Source: Haloferax prahovense DSM 18310 (GTDB lineage: Archaea > Halobacteriota > Halobacteria > Halobacteriales > Haloferacaceae). From it: DNA of 64,000 bases. The stretch lies in the NCBI RefSeq assembly GCF_000336815.1, contig NZ_AOLG01000009.1, positions 184,396 to 248,395 of the forward strand, written 5' to 3'. Position numbers and translations under genes: made by a program. The stretch's first letter is position 1. Each line of letters starts with the position of its first letter. The notes under the pieces were generated by a model, which saw only the letters and a list, made by a program, of their open reading frames with translations, was not told the DNA's origin and searched no databases. Shown in pieces: positions 9,131 to 17,815 of this stretch.

Positions 9131-9165
9131 TCGACGACTGCGAGCGGTCGGTCGCCTCCGACCGC
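9110..9165 (+). repeat. Tandem duplication and hairpin at the guaAa 3' end
   Basis: ATCGACATCTGCGAGCGGT at 9110-9128 is repeated with three changes at 9130-9148, with a 20-base period across the stop. The second copy runs into the hairpin GCGGTCGG (9144-9151) / CCGACCGC (9158-9165). The hairpin may mark the end of the transcript, but no T-run follows, so terminator function is doubtful. Confidence 0.4.
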
Positions 9166-9310
9166 GACCGCGTTCTCCGCGGCGACGCGTCTCTTTCTCT
9201 CCGCCGCCGCGGGGAAAAACCGCAATCCGGCGACACGACGCGGTCTCTCACGGTCGTTTCTCGGAAGCAAGCCGAGACATTTACCGGCCTCCGTTCTGTC
9301 TGTTCGGGAA

Positions 9311-11224
9311 ATGACCTCCACCCAGAGCGACCTCGCCGGGCTCTCGCGGTTCATCTTCCGCGCGCCCAGCTGGTACACGAGTCTCGGGTTCGCCCTGCTC
9401 GTCGCCGCGATGGCGGGTATCGGGGCGTTCGACTCCGGGGACCTCGCCGGCTCGTGGCGGGGCATCTTCTTCCTCGGGAGAGACGCTTGGGAAGGCATCT
9501 TCTTCATCGGGATTCCGACCGTCGTCGCGGCGTTCGGGACCACCGGCGTCGACCGGTTCGTCGGCGGGAAGCTGACGCACAACCGCTCGTCGCTCCTCGC
9601 GCTCGCCGGCGAGGTAATCATCGTCACGTTCCTCACCGGAGCCGCCATCGTCTCCGTCTTCACCGGCCTCGGCCAGACGTTCATCTTCGACGCGCTCGTG
9701 GTCGCCCTCGCGTCGGTGTTCGCCTTCCGCCTGCTCATCGTGATGGCCGTCTCGCGGTCGTCGCTGCTCATCGCGGCGGTCCCGGCGAGCATCCAGACGC
9801 TCACGTCCGCCGCGCTCCTGTTCGTCTACAGCGGGACGCTCCGCTTCTTCGAGGTCGGCGGTCCCATCCTCGACGCCTATCTGATGCCGTATCTCGCCCG
9901 TCCCGACCGGGCACCTCCGGAGCTGTCGGCTATCGCCCTGAGCCACTTCCAACTCCTCGCTATCACCTGCGTTGTGTACGCCCTCGGCGTCTACGTCTTC
10001 CTCCGCATCGTCGACCGCCCGTGGCGTCGGAGCCTCGGGGTGTCCGTCCTCGACTTCATCCGCGGTTTCATCGGCCACATCGCCGAGGGGACCCGTGAGC
10101 TGGAGGACTTCTTCGAACAGCTCGGCCAGGAGGCAATCGTCCCCGTCACCGTGCTCTCGTTCGAGCGCGAGGACGGCACCGAGAAGGCCCGCTTCGTCCT
10201 GCCGATGATTCACCCCGGACCGATGGGCGAAATCGGCGGCGGCAACTTCCCCGAACGCGTCGCCCGACGCTCCGAGGGGCTCGCGTTCCCGCCGCACGCG
10301 ACCGCCGGACACGACTTCAACCTCGTGACCGAGCGCGAGGTCGACGTGGTCCTCGACGCGGCCGACGACGCCTACGAGAACATCGAGTACAGCCCCGACG
10401 TGACAGAAAGCGTCCGCGTGCAGTCCGGCGACGCGAAGATGCTCGGCCAGCGTTTCGGCGACGACGCGCTCCTCGTGTCGACGTACGCCCCGCAGTTCGC
10501 CGACGACGTCGAGTACGCGGTCGGCCTCTCGGCGTCCGCCGAGGCCCGCACAAGCGGCCTCCGGGACGTGCTCCTCGTCGACGCCCACAACTGTAACAAC
10601 GGACTCCAAGGAGCCGACCTCGGTCACGTCACCCCGGGGAGCAAACGGTCGTTCGACATGATTACCGCCGCCGGCCTCGCGGGCGAGGAACTCTCCGCGT
10701 CGTCGCACGCCTCGCTCACCTTGGGGACGGCGTTCGACCCGACCGACTGGACGCCCCGGGAGGGTATCGGCCCGCTGGGCATCCGCGTGGCCGCGACCAC
10801 CGTCGGCGACCAGACGACCGCGTACGTTCTCATCGACGGGAACAACATGGAACCGGGCCTGCGCGACCGCATCGTCGAGGGACTCACGACCGGGCCGAAC
10901 GCGAAAGCCGACGTGGCCGAGGTGATGACGACCGACACGCACATCGTCAACACCGTCGAGGCGGAAAACCAGGTCGGCGCGGCCATCGACCCCGACGAAC
11001 TCCGCGAGACCATCGACCGCCTCGTCGACGAGGCGCTCGCGGACAGCGAACCCGTCGTCGCCGGCATGGCGACCGAGCGCGCCGAGGTGACTATCTTCGG
11101 CAACGACCGCACCGAGACGCTCGCCAGCCACGCCAACGTCGTCGTCTCGATGGGCGGGGCGCTCGCGCTCGCGCTCATCCTCGCGGCGATGGCCGTCAGC
11201 TTGCTCGTGTTCTTCCTCGCCTAG
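9311..11224 (+). CDS. DUF2070 family membrane protein
   Basis: 637 residues. About seven membrane helices occupy residues 20-235. They are followed by a large soluble domain (about 240-605) containing MIHPGPMGEIGGGNFPERVA, GHDFNLVTEREVDVVL, VDAHNCNNG and a final membrane helix at about 612-635. This architecture and the HPGPMG/DAHN motifs are characteristic of the archaeal DUF2070 family. The conserved His/Asp/Asn residues suggest a metal-dependent phosphoesterase-like site, but the activity is unproven. The gene is monocistronic in appearance and begins with ATG 9311 after a region with ACATTTACCGG as promoter candidate. Confidence 0.92.
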   Translation: MTSTQSDLAGLSRFIFRAPSWYTSLGFALLVAAMAGIGAFDSGDLAGSWRGIFFLGRDAWEGIFFIGIPTVVAAFGTTGVDRFVGGKLTHNRSSLLALAGEVIIVTFLTGAAIVSVFTGLGQTFIFDALVVALASVFAFRLLIVMAVSRSSLLIAAVPASIQTLTSAALLFVYSGTLRFFEVGGPILDAYLMPYLARPDRAPPELSAIALSHFQLLAITCVVYALGVYVFLRIVDRPWRRSLGVSVLDFIRGFIGHIAEGTRELEDFFEQLGQEAIVPVTVLSFEREDGTEKARFVLPMIHPGPMGEIGGGNFPERVARRSEGLAFPPHATAGHDFNLVTEREVDVVLDAADDAYENIEYSPDVTESVRVQSGDAKMLGQRFGDDALLVSTYAPQFADDVEYAVGLSASAEARTSGLRDVLLVDAHNCNNGLQGADLGHVTPGSKRSFDMITAAGLAGEELSASSHASLTLGTAFDPTDWTPREGIGPLGIRVAATTVGDQTTAYVLIDGNNMEPGLRDRIVEGLTTGPNAKADVAEVMTTDTHIVNTVEAENQVGAAIDPDELRETIDRLVDEALADSEPVVAGMATERAEVTIFGNDRTETLASHANVVVSMGGALALALILAAMAVSLLVFFLA

Positions 11225-11331
11225 ACGGATAGACGGACGATTCACCGTCACCCGTCGCCTACTCCTGTTCTCCTGCCGCTCGCGTCGCCACTCACGACTC
11301 GGTTCGAGCGACGAGCAACCAGCCCGTCGAA

Positions 11332-11538
11332 CTACTTCAGCGAGAGGGTTCGCGTCTCGATAGCGCCGCAACTGGGGCAGACGCGCCGGTAGAACACGCT
11401 CGACCCGGACGTCTTTGCCGACCACTCGCCGTCGTCGTCGGTGAAGCCGCACTCCGAACAGGTCAGGTCGGCTTCGGTGTATCGCTCTCGTAACCGGTCC
11501 AACGCAGTCGTTCCTCTCGGCGTCCGTCTAATTGACAT
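11332..11538 (-). CDS. Small zinc-finger protein (HVO_0649 type)
   Basis: 68 residues from ATG 11538. Two CxxC knuckles, LTCSECGFTDDDGEW and RRVCPSCGAIETRTL, form a C2C2 zinc ribbon, preceded by a basic N-terminus (MSIRRTPRGTTALDRLRERY). This matches the haloarchaeal family that I recall under the name HVO_0649; that name is from memory. Such small ribbon proteins often bind nucleic acids or partner proteins, but no role is known. ATG 11538 was preferred to an upstream frame start because it begins a basic N-terminus close to an A/T-rich promoter (ACGTGATAGTGGTG on the minus strand). Confidence 0.75.
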   Translation of the reverse strand: MSIRRTPRGTTALDRLRERYTEADLTCSECGFTDDDGEWSAKTSGSSVFYRRVCPSCGAIETRTLSLK

Positions 11539-11736
11539 ACGATAACATACACCACTATCACGTTTAATTGTGTCGGGAGATCGCACACCGAACTGCGGTG
11601 ATACTTACGGAATGCAAAAATCATCGCCCGAATATTTCGCGGTCGGCCCGTGCGCCGACCGGCACAGCGTCGCTCGGGACAGCGCCGTCGCTCACCGGGA
11701 GAAAGCGAGTGCGGGGGGTGCCCGCGAGAACGTCCC

Positions 11737-11991
11737 TTACTCTTCGTCGGCGGCCGCGAACAGTTCGTCCACGGCCTCCTGCGCCGTCAGCGCCGCCTCC
11801 TCGGCGACGGCTTCCGCGTCGTCGGCGTCGTCGGGCGCGTTGACGTACACGTCAACGTCGAGGACGCCGTCTTCGAACGTCACGGTGACGTCGAAGTCCT
11901 TGACGCGAGACTGCTTGAAGCGGGCGAAGATGAGGCCCTCAGCCGCCTCCGCGGCGGTCTGGACCACTTCTTCGTCCGTCGGCTGTGGCAT
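11737..11991 (-). CDS. DUF3194 family protein
   Basis: 84 residues, acidic, with a beta-rich core (DFDVTVTFEDGVLDVDVYVN) flanked by helices. The archaeal DUF3194 family is encoded directly after prefoldin beta, as here, where the ATG follows the pfdB stop without a gap. The function is unknown. Position at the end of the rpl37ae-rpoP-pcc1-pfdB operon is conserved across euryarchaea and supports a link to protein folding or translation. Confidence 0.88.
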   Translation of the reverse strand: MPQPTDEEVVQTAAEAAEGLIFARFKQSRVKDFDVTVTFEDGVLDVDVYVNAPDDADDAEAVAEEAALTAQEAVDELFAAADEE

Positions 11992-12375
11992 TTACGCGCC
12001 GCCGGGGCCCATCGGACCCGCGCCGCCCGCGCCGCCCTGGAGCATCTGCTGGAGTTCTTCCTGCAGGCTCTCGAACTTCTCCTGCACGCGCGTCTCCTGC
12101 TTCGTGAGCTGTTCGACGCGCACTTCGAGGCTCTCGACCTTCTCTTCGAGGTCGTCCTTGGCTGCTTCGTAGTCGGTCTCGATGAGGAGTTCGCCGACCT
12201 CGCGGTACATCTTGGAGTCAGCGTCGATTTCCTCGAGCGTGGTGAGCGCCGTCTGTGCTTCGTTGAGCGCGGTCTCGGAGGACTGCTTCTGCTCGGAGAC
12301 GTTCTGGGCGGTCTCCTGAAGGTTCTGCAGTTCTTCGAGCTTCTCTTGGGCTTCCGGCGGCAGACTTCCCTGCAT
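11992..12375 (-). CDS. pfdB: Prefoldin subunit beta
   Basis: 127 residues with two long coiled-coil helices (about residues 5-45 and 75-112) separated by a beta hairpin ([20 protein letters not shown]), the beta-prefoldin architecture. The C-terminus is a Gly/Pro/Met-rich tail ([14 protein letters not shown]). Prefoldin is a hexameric ATP-independent chaperone that passes unfolded proteins to the thermosome; the alpha subunit is encoded elsewhere. Co-transcribed with rpl37ae, rpoP and pcc1 upstream. Confidence 0.96.
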   Translation of the reverse strand: MQGSLPPEAQEKLEELQNLQETAQNVSEQKQSSETALNEAQTALTTLEEIDADSKMYREVGELLIETDYEAAKDDLEEKVESLEVRVEQLTKQETRVQEKFESLQEELQQMLQGGAGGAGPMGPGGA

Positions 12376-12418
12376 ACCCGAACCGACGGGACGCCGGCCC
12401 TAAAACCCCCGCGGTCTC

Positions 12419-12688
12419 CTACGCGGACCCGGACAGTGGCTCGCCGACGTCCGCGACGCGCTCTGCGGTCTCGACGAGGCGTATCCACGAGTTCACGCCC
12501 GCGCGGAGCGCGACGAGGTCGTCGGCCTCGACGGTGACGACGACGGTCCGTCCCTCGCGGTCGACGCGGGCACCGGACCGTGCGTCGTCTATCTCGCCTT
12601 CCTCAACGGCGACGCTCCGCTCGACGACGCGTGCGCGCCGCTCCTCAGAATAGTCGAATTCGAGCGAAGCGCTGTGCGCTGGACGCAC
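12419..12688 (-). CDS. pcc1: KEOPS complex subunit Pcc1
   Basis: 89 residues, the usual size for Pcc1, with the pattern beta-strand, helix (LVALRAGVNSWIRLVETAERV) and the motif DDLVALRAGVNSW that mediates dimerisation and Kae1 contact in the family. KEOPS makes N6-threonylcarbamoyladenosine at position 37 of tRNAs. The GTG start at 12688 lies one base after the rpoP stop. Its place between rpoP and pfdB is the standard euryarchaeal order. Confidence 0.9.
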   Translation of the reverse strand: MRPAHSASLEFDYSEERRARVVERSVAVEEGEIDDARSGARVDREGRTVVVTVEADDLVALRAGVNSWIRLVETAERVADVGEPLSGSA

Positions 12689-12689
12689 G

Positions 12690-12824
12690 CTACTCGACGG
12701 CGACTTCTTTGACGTTGGGGGACCGCTCCTTCAGCAGGACGCGGTGCCCGCAGTACGGACAGCGGACGCCACCGAACTCGTCCAGTTCGACATCGCGCTT
12801 GCACCGGGAACACTTGTAGCTCAT
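12690..12824 (-). CDS. rpoP: RNA polymerase subunit P (Rpo12)
   Basis: A 44-residue frame: [16 protein letters not shown], then [18 protein letters not shown]. The two CxxC pairs (SYKCSRCK and RCPYCG) bind the zinc of Rpb12/Rpo12. This is the full family length. RpoP anchors subunits D and L and promotes open complex formation. It is flanked by rpl37ae upstream (33 bp) and pcc1 downstream (1 bp). Confidence 0.95.
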   Translation of the reverse strand: MSYKCSRCKRDVELDEFGGVRCPYCGHRVLLKERSPNVKEVAVE

Positions 12825-12857
12825 TGTGAGATGTGAAGAGTCGAGGCTACTTGGGAG

Positions 12858-13127
12858 TTATTCGTCCTCGCCGGTGAGCGCGGCGCGGATGGAACGGCGG
12901 ACCTGCTTGCCTGCGGGGGTCTGCGGGCGGTAGGTACCGCCGGTGAAGACCTCACCGGTCTCTTCGTTCTTCCAGATGCCGGTTCCGACGCGGGTGACGT
13001 CGTCGCCGTCGACTTTGGAGTTGCGCATCTCTGCTTCGATTTCCTTGACGCGGCGTCGAGCGACGCGGCCGTACCGCGCGCCGAAGCGCCCGGAACTACC
13101 GACGGATCGAGCCTTCTTGTCGGCCAT
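12858..13127 (-). CDS. rpl37ae: Ribosomal protein L37Ae (eL43), zinc ligands lost
   Basis: 89 residues. The N-terminal [22 protein letters not shown] and the C-terminal [25 protein letters not shown] with PAGKQVRR match archaeal L37Ae of the large subunit. In most archaea this region is a C2C2 zinc ribbon. Here the expected cysteines are replaced ([10 protein letters not shown] and WKNEETGE contain none), so the protein cannot bind zinc in the usual way. First gene of the rpl37ae-rpoP-pcc1-pfdB-DUF3194 operon. ATG 13127 was chosen because it begins the conserved MADKKARS and follows the TATA box. Confidence 0.93.
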   Translation of the reverse strand: MADKKARSVGSSGRFGARYGRVARRRVKEIEAEMRNSKVDGDDVTRVGTGIWKNEETGEVFTGGTYRPQTPAGKQVRRSIRAALTGEDE

Positions 13128-13154
13128 AGTACCGCGAACTACCTCGCCGGTATG

Positions 13155-13160
13155 GATAAA
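13155..13160 (-). promoter_or_regulatory. TATA box of the rpl37ae operon
   Basis: Reads TTTATC on the minus strand, 27 bases before the rpl37ae ATG, predicting a leaderless or nearly leaderless transcript for the five-gene operon. Confidence 0.55.
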
Positions 13161-13229
13161 CCCTACGAGTCGTCTCGGCATGTGACGGGCCTAGACACCG
13201 CTTTGTCGCCGGCGCGCGTACGGGAGACC

Positions 13230-14240
13230 ATGACACAACACGTGGTGGTTGGTGCCGGCCCGGTCGGACTCGCGGTGATGGAACAGCTCAGGGAGCGCGG
13301 GGCGGACGTGGCCGCGGTGACGCGCCACGAACCCGACTTCCTCCCCGAGGGCGTCGAGAGCCGCCTCGCCGACGTGCTCTACCCTGACCGCGCCGTCGCC
13401 GCGTTCGCGGGTGCGGATGTCGTCTACCACTGCGCTCAACCGCCGTACGACGAGTGGCCCGAACTGTTTCCCGACCTCACCCGCGGCATCGTCGCGGGCG
13501 TCGAAGCCGCCGGCGCGCGTCTCGTCGTCGCCGAGAATCTCTACATGTACGGCCCGGTGCAGGCCCGTCTCACCGAGGACCTCCCGTACGCCGCCACCGG
13601 CCCGAAGGGCCAGACCAGAGCCGAGTGCGCCGATATCGTCCTCGACGCCCACGAGGCGGGTCGCATCGAGGCCACCATCGGCCGCGCCAGCGATTTCTTC
13701 GGCCCGCGCGTCCGCGAGTCGGCCGTCGGCGAGCAGGTGTTCGGGGCCGCCGTCGCGGGTAAGCGCGCGAAGGTGTTCGGCGACCCGCGACTCGCCCACA
13801 CCTACACCTACGTCCCTGACTTCGCGCGGGCGCTCGTCCTCCTCGGCGAGCGCGACGAGGCCCTCGGCGAGGTCTGGCACGTCCCAAACCCCGAGACGGT
13901 CTCGACGCGCCGCTTCGTCGACCTCGTCTACGAGGCCGCCGACGTCGACCCGGGCTTTCCGCACATCATCGCCGCGCCGGGGCTCGCACTGACCCTCGGC
14001 GGCTACCTGAGCGCGCCGCTGAAGGAACTCTCGGAGATGCGCTACGCCTTCGAGGAGCCGTACGTCGTCCGTGACGCGAAGTTCCGCGAGACGTTCGGCG
14101 ACGCCGTCGAGGCGACGCCGCTGCAAGACGCCATCGCCGAGACGGTCGCGTGGTACGAAACGCAACGGGAAGAAACAGCGGCCGAAGCCGAGCCGATTCA
14201 CATCGAGACGGTTTCGGAGGGGACCGCCGAGTCGGCCTGA
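13230..14240 (+). CDS. NAD-dependent epimerase/dehydratase (extended SDR)
   Basis: 336 residues from ATG 13230. The Rossmann motif is VVVGAGPVGLAVMEQL near the N-terminus. The catalytic Tyr of an extended SDR is replaced in context by NLYMYGPVQARLTED, where Y of LYMYG is a candidate. RASDFFGPRVRESAVGEQVF and the C-terminal region match NAD(P)-binding sugar epimerase/dehydratase relatives. The substrate is unknown. Divergent from rpl37ae, about 100 bp apart. An upstream in-frame ATG (13152) would overlap the rpl37ae promoter and is unlikely. Confidence 0.85.
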   Translation: MTQHVVVGAGPVGLAVMEQLRERGADVAAVTRHEPDFLPEGVESRLADVLYPDRAVAAFAGADVVYHCAQPPYDEWPELFPDLTRGIVAGVEAAGARLVVAENLYMYGPVQARLTEDLPYAATGPKGQTRAECADIVLDAHEAGRIEATIGRASDFFGPRVRESAVGEQVFGAAVAGKRAKVFGDPRLAHTYTYVPDFARALVLLGERDEALGEVWHVPNPETVSTRRFVDLVYEAADVDPGFPHIIAAPGLALTLGGYLSAPLKELSEMRYAFEEPYVVRDAKFRETFGDAVEATPLQDAIAETVAWYETQREETAAEAEPIHIETVSEGTAESA

Positions 14241-14297
14241 GTCGGCCACTCGACTCCGACTCCAACGCCGACGCCGACTCCGACTCGGCGTGTTTTC
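14225..14297 (+). terminator. Inverted repeat and T-run after the SDR gene
   Basis: CGCCGAGTCGG (14225-14235) and its exact reverse complement CCGACTCGGCG (14280-14290) flank a stretch of CGACTC/CGACGC hexamers. The sequence TGTTTTCC follows at 14291-14298. The T-rich run between two convergent genes is the more likely archaeal termination signal; the hairpin may be incidental. Confidence 0.35.
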
Positions 14298-14302
14298 CTC
14301 CG

Positions 14303-15028
14303 CTACGTGTCTTGTAACTCGTCTTCTCGCAGCGCCTCGTTCAGGTCGTCGCGGACGCGCTCGCCCGTCTCGCGGTTCATCGCCGTCGTGACGATGCGGT
14401 TCTCCTGGACGCTCGACCCGTCTCGCAGGAGGAGTCTGACGTTGCCGTTGTCGTCGGCGCGGGTGACCTTTGCCCGGAGCCCCGTCCGCGACCCGGTGCC
14501 CCCGGCGTCGATGGGGCCCGGAATGACCTTCTTGACGTGCGGGTGGCCGGCGACGACGCCGATTGCCCGGCGACCCCGTCGCCCGCCGATGAGCGTGCTG
14601 TGGCTCCCGCCCAACTTCTCCGCGGGCGGGATGTCGACGACCTCCAGCGTCCGCTCGCCGCGGGTGTCGAGGACGCGCCGGACCGGGTCGTCGTCGGAGA
14701 CGCGGTAGAACTCGTGGTGGAGTTGGGCGCGCGTCTCGCGGAGCGGGTCGCGCTCGCCCGCGGCGTACACGGTCCCGGGGCGCTTGCGCCGAATCTCGTC
14801 GGCGACGAGGCCGGCGAAGTTGCGGAGTTGGACGACCTTCGTCTCGTCGTCCGACTCGGGAATCGTCGTGACCGTCGTCTCGCCGACTACGTCTTCCTCG
14901 TCGAGAAACGTCAGCGTCGCGCGGTCGGCCTCGAAGACGGCCACGACAGCGTCGCAATTGGCGGTATTGCAGGTGAGACAGTAGTCTCCCGGCTTCTCTA
15001 ACGGGTTTCCACACCGCCGACAGTGCAT
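14303..15028 (-). CDS. DUF2103 domain protein with N-terminal zinc ribbon
   Basis: 241 residues from ATG 15028. The N-terminus is a zinc ribbon (MHCRRCGNPL and YCLTCNTANC). The C-terminal domain (about 150-235) contains KKVIPGPIDAGGTGSRTG and QENRIVTTA, the conserved core of DUF2103, described as a predicted metal-binding family of archaea. The middle contains a short GTVYAAGERDPLRE segment. The function is unknown; the ribbon plus basic core suggest nucleic-acid or nucleotide binding. Divergent from the membrane protein at 15155. Confidence 0.85.
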   Translation of the reverse strand: MHCRRCGNPLEKPGDYCLTCNTANCDAVVAVFEADRATLTFLDEEDVVGETTVTTIPESDDETKVVQLRNFAGLVADEIRRKRPGTVYAAGERDPLRETRAQLHHEFYRVSDDDPVRRVLDTRGERTLEVVDIPPAEKLGGSHSTLIGGRRGRRAIGVVAGHPHVKKVIPGPIDAGGTGSRTGLRAKVTRADDNGNVRLLLRDGSSVQENRIVTTAMNRETGERVRDDLNEALREDELQDT

Positions 15029-15154
15029 ATCGACGTGTCGGGCGTGCGCGTACAAAAGGCCGTTTATGCGGGTCGGGGCGGCCGCGCCGCGGTCCCCGGC
15101 GCGCGGTTCGCCCGGCGAAACATATTCGTCCCCGTGTCCGAGAGTCCACTCCGT

Positions 15155-15967
15155 ATGCGCCGCCGCGCCCTTCTCGCGTCGCTGTCGCCGCTTGCGCTCG
15201 CCGGTCTCGTCGGACTGGTCGCGCTCGCGCTCGACCCCGAGACGACCGTCCGCCTCGCCACGCAACTGGGCCAGTCGGCGCTCGACACGGGTCTCGCTGT
15301 CGCCTCGTACCTCCGCCGGGCGGCGCCCCTCTCGACGGCGCTCTTCGCCGTTCTCGCGTGGGTCGCCGCCGGGGGCTTCCGCGCGTTCGTCGCCCACCGC
15401 GACCCCTCGGACACGCGGACGACCGCCGAACTCGCGTTCGCGCTCGTCGCCTCCGCGGCCGTCCCGCTCGTCGTCGTCTTCGCCCGCGACAGACCCGTCG
15501 TCGTCGCCGGCGCGGGCGTCGCACTCCTCGCCGCCGGCGGTGCCGTCTTCGCCGGTCGCTCGAACGCCGAGGGCGTCGTCACCGGGTCGCTGTACGCGAT
15601 GGCCCCCGTGGCGCTCGGCGGTGTCGTCGCGTCGCTCGTCGCCGGCCCCTCGGTGGCCCGAACCGCGACGCTGGCGCTCCCGCTGGCGGTCGGCTACGCG
15701 CTCGGCGTCGCCAGCGCCCGCGGCCGGTTCCGCCTCGGCGCGACGGTCTCGGCGCTCGCGTTCGCAATCCCCGCGTGGTCGTACTTCCCGCCGGCCGCGG
15801 AGGCTGCCGGCTTCCGGCTGGAGACCGTCGGCCTCGCGGTCGGATTCGCGGTCACCGCGACGCTCTTTTCGCTTCCGTTCGCTGCTATCGGCTACGCGAC
15901 CACGCGCACCGCGGACGCCGAGCGACGGACAGATACGACCCCCGCCGCGAGCGCCGCAAAACAGTAG
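15155..15967 (+). CDS. Hypothetical membrane protein
   Basis: 270 residues with about seven or eight hydrophobic helices rich in Ala, Val and Leu, and no conserved charged motif in the membrane. It begins with a typical short basic N-terminus (MRRRALLASLSPLALAG). ATG 15155 was chosen over an upstream frame start because the hydrophobic domain begins here and it stays clear of the divergent DUF2103 promoter. I do not recognise the family. It converges on truD with a 28-bp gap. Confidence 0.7.
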   Translation: MRRRALLASLSPLALAGLVGLVALALDPETTVRLATQLGQSALDTGLAVASYLRRAAPLSTALFAVLAWVAAGGFRAFVAHRDPSDTRTTAELAFALVASAAVPLVVVFARDRPVVVAGAGVALLAAGGAVFAGRSNAEGVVTGSLYAMAPVALGGVVASLVAGPSVARTATLALPLAVGYALGVASARGRFRLGATVSALAFAIPAWSYFPPAAEAAGFRLETVGLAVGFAVTATLFSLPFAAIGYATTRTADAERRTDTTPAASAAKQ

Positions 15968-15995
15968 CTTCGAGGTTCGCGTCTCGATTTCCGTT

Positions 15996-17381
15996 TCAGA
16001 GGTCGAGCGGGCCGGCCTTCAGGTACTCGCGCATCACGGCCGTCGCGTACGAGCCGTGGGGGAGCGCGAAGTCGAAGACGAGGTCGTCGCCAGCGTCGCC
16101 ATCGTCACCATCGCCGTCGCCGCCCTCGCGGTCCACGTCGAGGTCGGTGCGGACGAGCATCGCCCGGCGCGTCCCGGTCGACCGGAAGTTGCCTGGGAGG
16201 TCGAAGTCGCCCGGTTCGAGGTCGAGGTCGTCGAGGACGGCCCGCTCGATGTCGCCCTGTTCGCCCTCGGCGAGTTCGGTGTCGGTGCCGACGAGCGGGG
16301 CCGTGACGAACGCGCGGCCGCGTTCGATGTGTCGGCCCATGACCTCGACGCGGCGGCCCGTCGCGGTCTGGAGCCGGCTCACGTCGGGGAGCTCCAGCCC
16401 CTCGGGCGCGTCGCGGTCGGCGAAGCAGACCACGTCGCCCTCGACGGGTTCGTCGAACGGGAGGCCGCGGTCGAGGCGCTCCGAGAGCATCCGGTTGAAC
16501 GCGTAGGACTGCGCGGCGTTGACGAACAGTCGCTGGAGGTTCGACGGGACCGATTCGAGCGCGTTGCGCCAGTCCTCGTCGGTCTCCGCGCCGTCCTCGG
16601 CGAGTCGGTGGAGCATGCCGCGCTCGTAGCCGAGGTAGCCCGGAATCCGGTCGAGCGCGCGGTGCCAGTCGGGGTCGGCCGACGCGGCTTCCTCGTCGAC
16701 GACGGCGCGGCCCGCCTGTGTCTCCTCGGGTTCGTCCTCGGTCGGCCCGCCGCAGTACGCCAACACGGCCTCGCGCCACTCGCCGCGGACGACGTGCAGG
16801 CCGACTTTGTGGGTGATGGGGCGGATGCTGCCGAACCGCTGGTGGCCGAAGAAGTTCGGGACGCCGACGCGGCCCTCGCGGCCGCCGAACTCGGCGAGTG
16901 CGTCGGTGACGGCCGCGGCGTTGTCGGGGTTCTCGGGGTCGCGGACGCGGATGCGGAAGCCGTTGCCCGCGAGGTCGCCGAAGTTCAGCGTGCGGCCGAG
17001 GCGGCCGACGACCTCGATGTCGGCGTTCGGAATCTCGGGCACGTCGTCGGCGTCGCCGCCGTTGACGGTGAACAGTTGGGTCGTCACGGCGTGTTTGTCC
17101 TTCGTGCCGGCCCACGAGACGCGCTCTCTACTCGCGTCGAGTTCGTCCGAGAGCCGCCCCGCGAAGTCATTGGTGTCCCAGCCGCGGAGAGTGACGCGGA
17201 GCACGAGGTTCGGGAAGTCGCCGGTCGGCGCGTCCGGTGGGCGGACGTTCAGCGAGTCGAGTTCGAGTTCGCGCACGCGGAAGTCCTCGGGAGCGACGCG
17301 AAGGCGGCCGCCGACGCCGTCGGCGTCGCTCACGTAGCTGTCGATGCCGACCGCGCGCTCCAGCGGGTGTGCCTCGCGCAT
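15996..17381 (-). CDS. truD: tRNA pseudouridine(13) synthase TruD
   Basis: 461 residues. The catalytic region [14 protein letters not shown] contains the TruD-specific aspartate; [13 protein letters not shown] and [12 protein letters not shown] are further family motifs. A large insertion of about 90 residues, typical of archaeal TruD, separates the catalytic halves. The enzyme converts U13 (or a nearby uridine in archaeal tRNAs) to pseudouridine. Its ATG overlaps the pth2 stop by one base, so both are translated from one mRNA. The acidic run [14 protein letters not shown] near the C-terminus is an unusual haloarchaeal insertion. Confidence 0.94.
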   Translation of the reverse strand: MREAHPLERAVGIDSYVSDADGVGGRLRVAPEDFRVRELELDSLNVRPPDAPTGDFPNLVLRVTLRGWDTNDFAGRLSDELDASRERVSWAGTKDKHAVTTQLFTVNGGDADDVPEIPNADIEVVGRLGRTLNFGDLAGNGFRIRVRDPENPDNAAAVTDALAEFGGREGRVGVPNFFGHQRFGSIRPITHKVGLHVVRGEWREAVLAYCGGPTEDEPEETQAGRAVVDEEAASADPDWHRALDRIPGYLGYERGMLHRLAEDGAETDEDWRNALESVPSNLQRLFVNAAQSYAFNRMLSERLDRGLPFDEPVEGDVVCFADRDAPEGLELPDVSRLQTATGRRVEVMGRHIERGRAFVTAPLVGTDTELAEGEQGDIERAVLDDLDLEPGDFDLPGNFRSTGTRRAMLVRTDLDVDREGGDGDGDDGDAGDDLVFDFALPHGSYATAVMREYLKAGPLDL

Positions 17382-17719
17382 CAGTACAGCGAGAGGTCGC
17401 CGGTCACGCGGTCGACCGATTCGTCGTCGGCGGGGCCGACCGCCAGCGCCGTCACCGTGCCGGGGTCGAGCTGCGTGTGCCCCGCGTCGCGGATGATGGC
17501 GTGGGGGATGCCCGCCCGCTCGGCCTTGTCGGCGAGTTGGAACAGTTCGGACTCACCGTTGGCCTTGAGGACGACTTTCTTCTGTCCCTCGCCCTTCCAG
17601 CGCTTCCGGGTCTGCGAGTCGGTGTCCTCGTAGGCGGACAGCGAGGCGTGGGCGACCTGCGCGGCGAGCTTCCCCCGGCCCATGCCGAGGTCGGCGCGTG
17701 CGACGATGGCCTGTTTCAT
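17381..17719 (-). CDS. pth2: Peptidyl-tRNA hydrolase, Pth2 family
   Basis: 112 residues, full length for archaeal Pth2. [20 protein letters not shown] and [10 protein letters not shown] form the conserved N-terminal strand-helix. [13 protein letters not shown] and [19 protein letters not shown] carry the active-site Asp and Thr regions. The enzyme releases tRNA from prematurely dropped peptidyl-tRNA. It is the upstream gene of a pth2-truD pair overlapping by one base, a conserved haloarchaeal arrangement. Confidence 0.95.
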   Translation of the reverse strand: MKQAIVARADLGMGRGKLAAQVAHASLSAYEDTDSQTRKRWKGEGQKKVVLKANGESELFQLADKAERAGIPHAIIRDAGHTQLDPGTVTALAVGPADDESVDRVTGDLSLY

Positions 17720-17815
17720 GCCCGCTACTCCCCGCCGACGCGGTAAATGTCCTCCCATCGCGGGCGTCGCGTGCGGGGCAGAAGACATTTCACCGACATC
17801 TCCGTGGTTCGACTG

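Noticed and set aside
13191..15524. 777-codon minus-strand frame
   Set aside because: It is Arg/Gly-rich and spans the SDR gene, the DUF2103 gene and an intergenic gap in the wrong frames, with no recognisable domain.
15066..17633. 855-codon plus-strand frame across truD and pth2
   Set aside because: It is a shadow of the membrane protein, truD and pth2 genes; composition is Arg/Ser/Pro repeats typical of out-of-frame haloarchaeal DNA.
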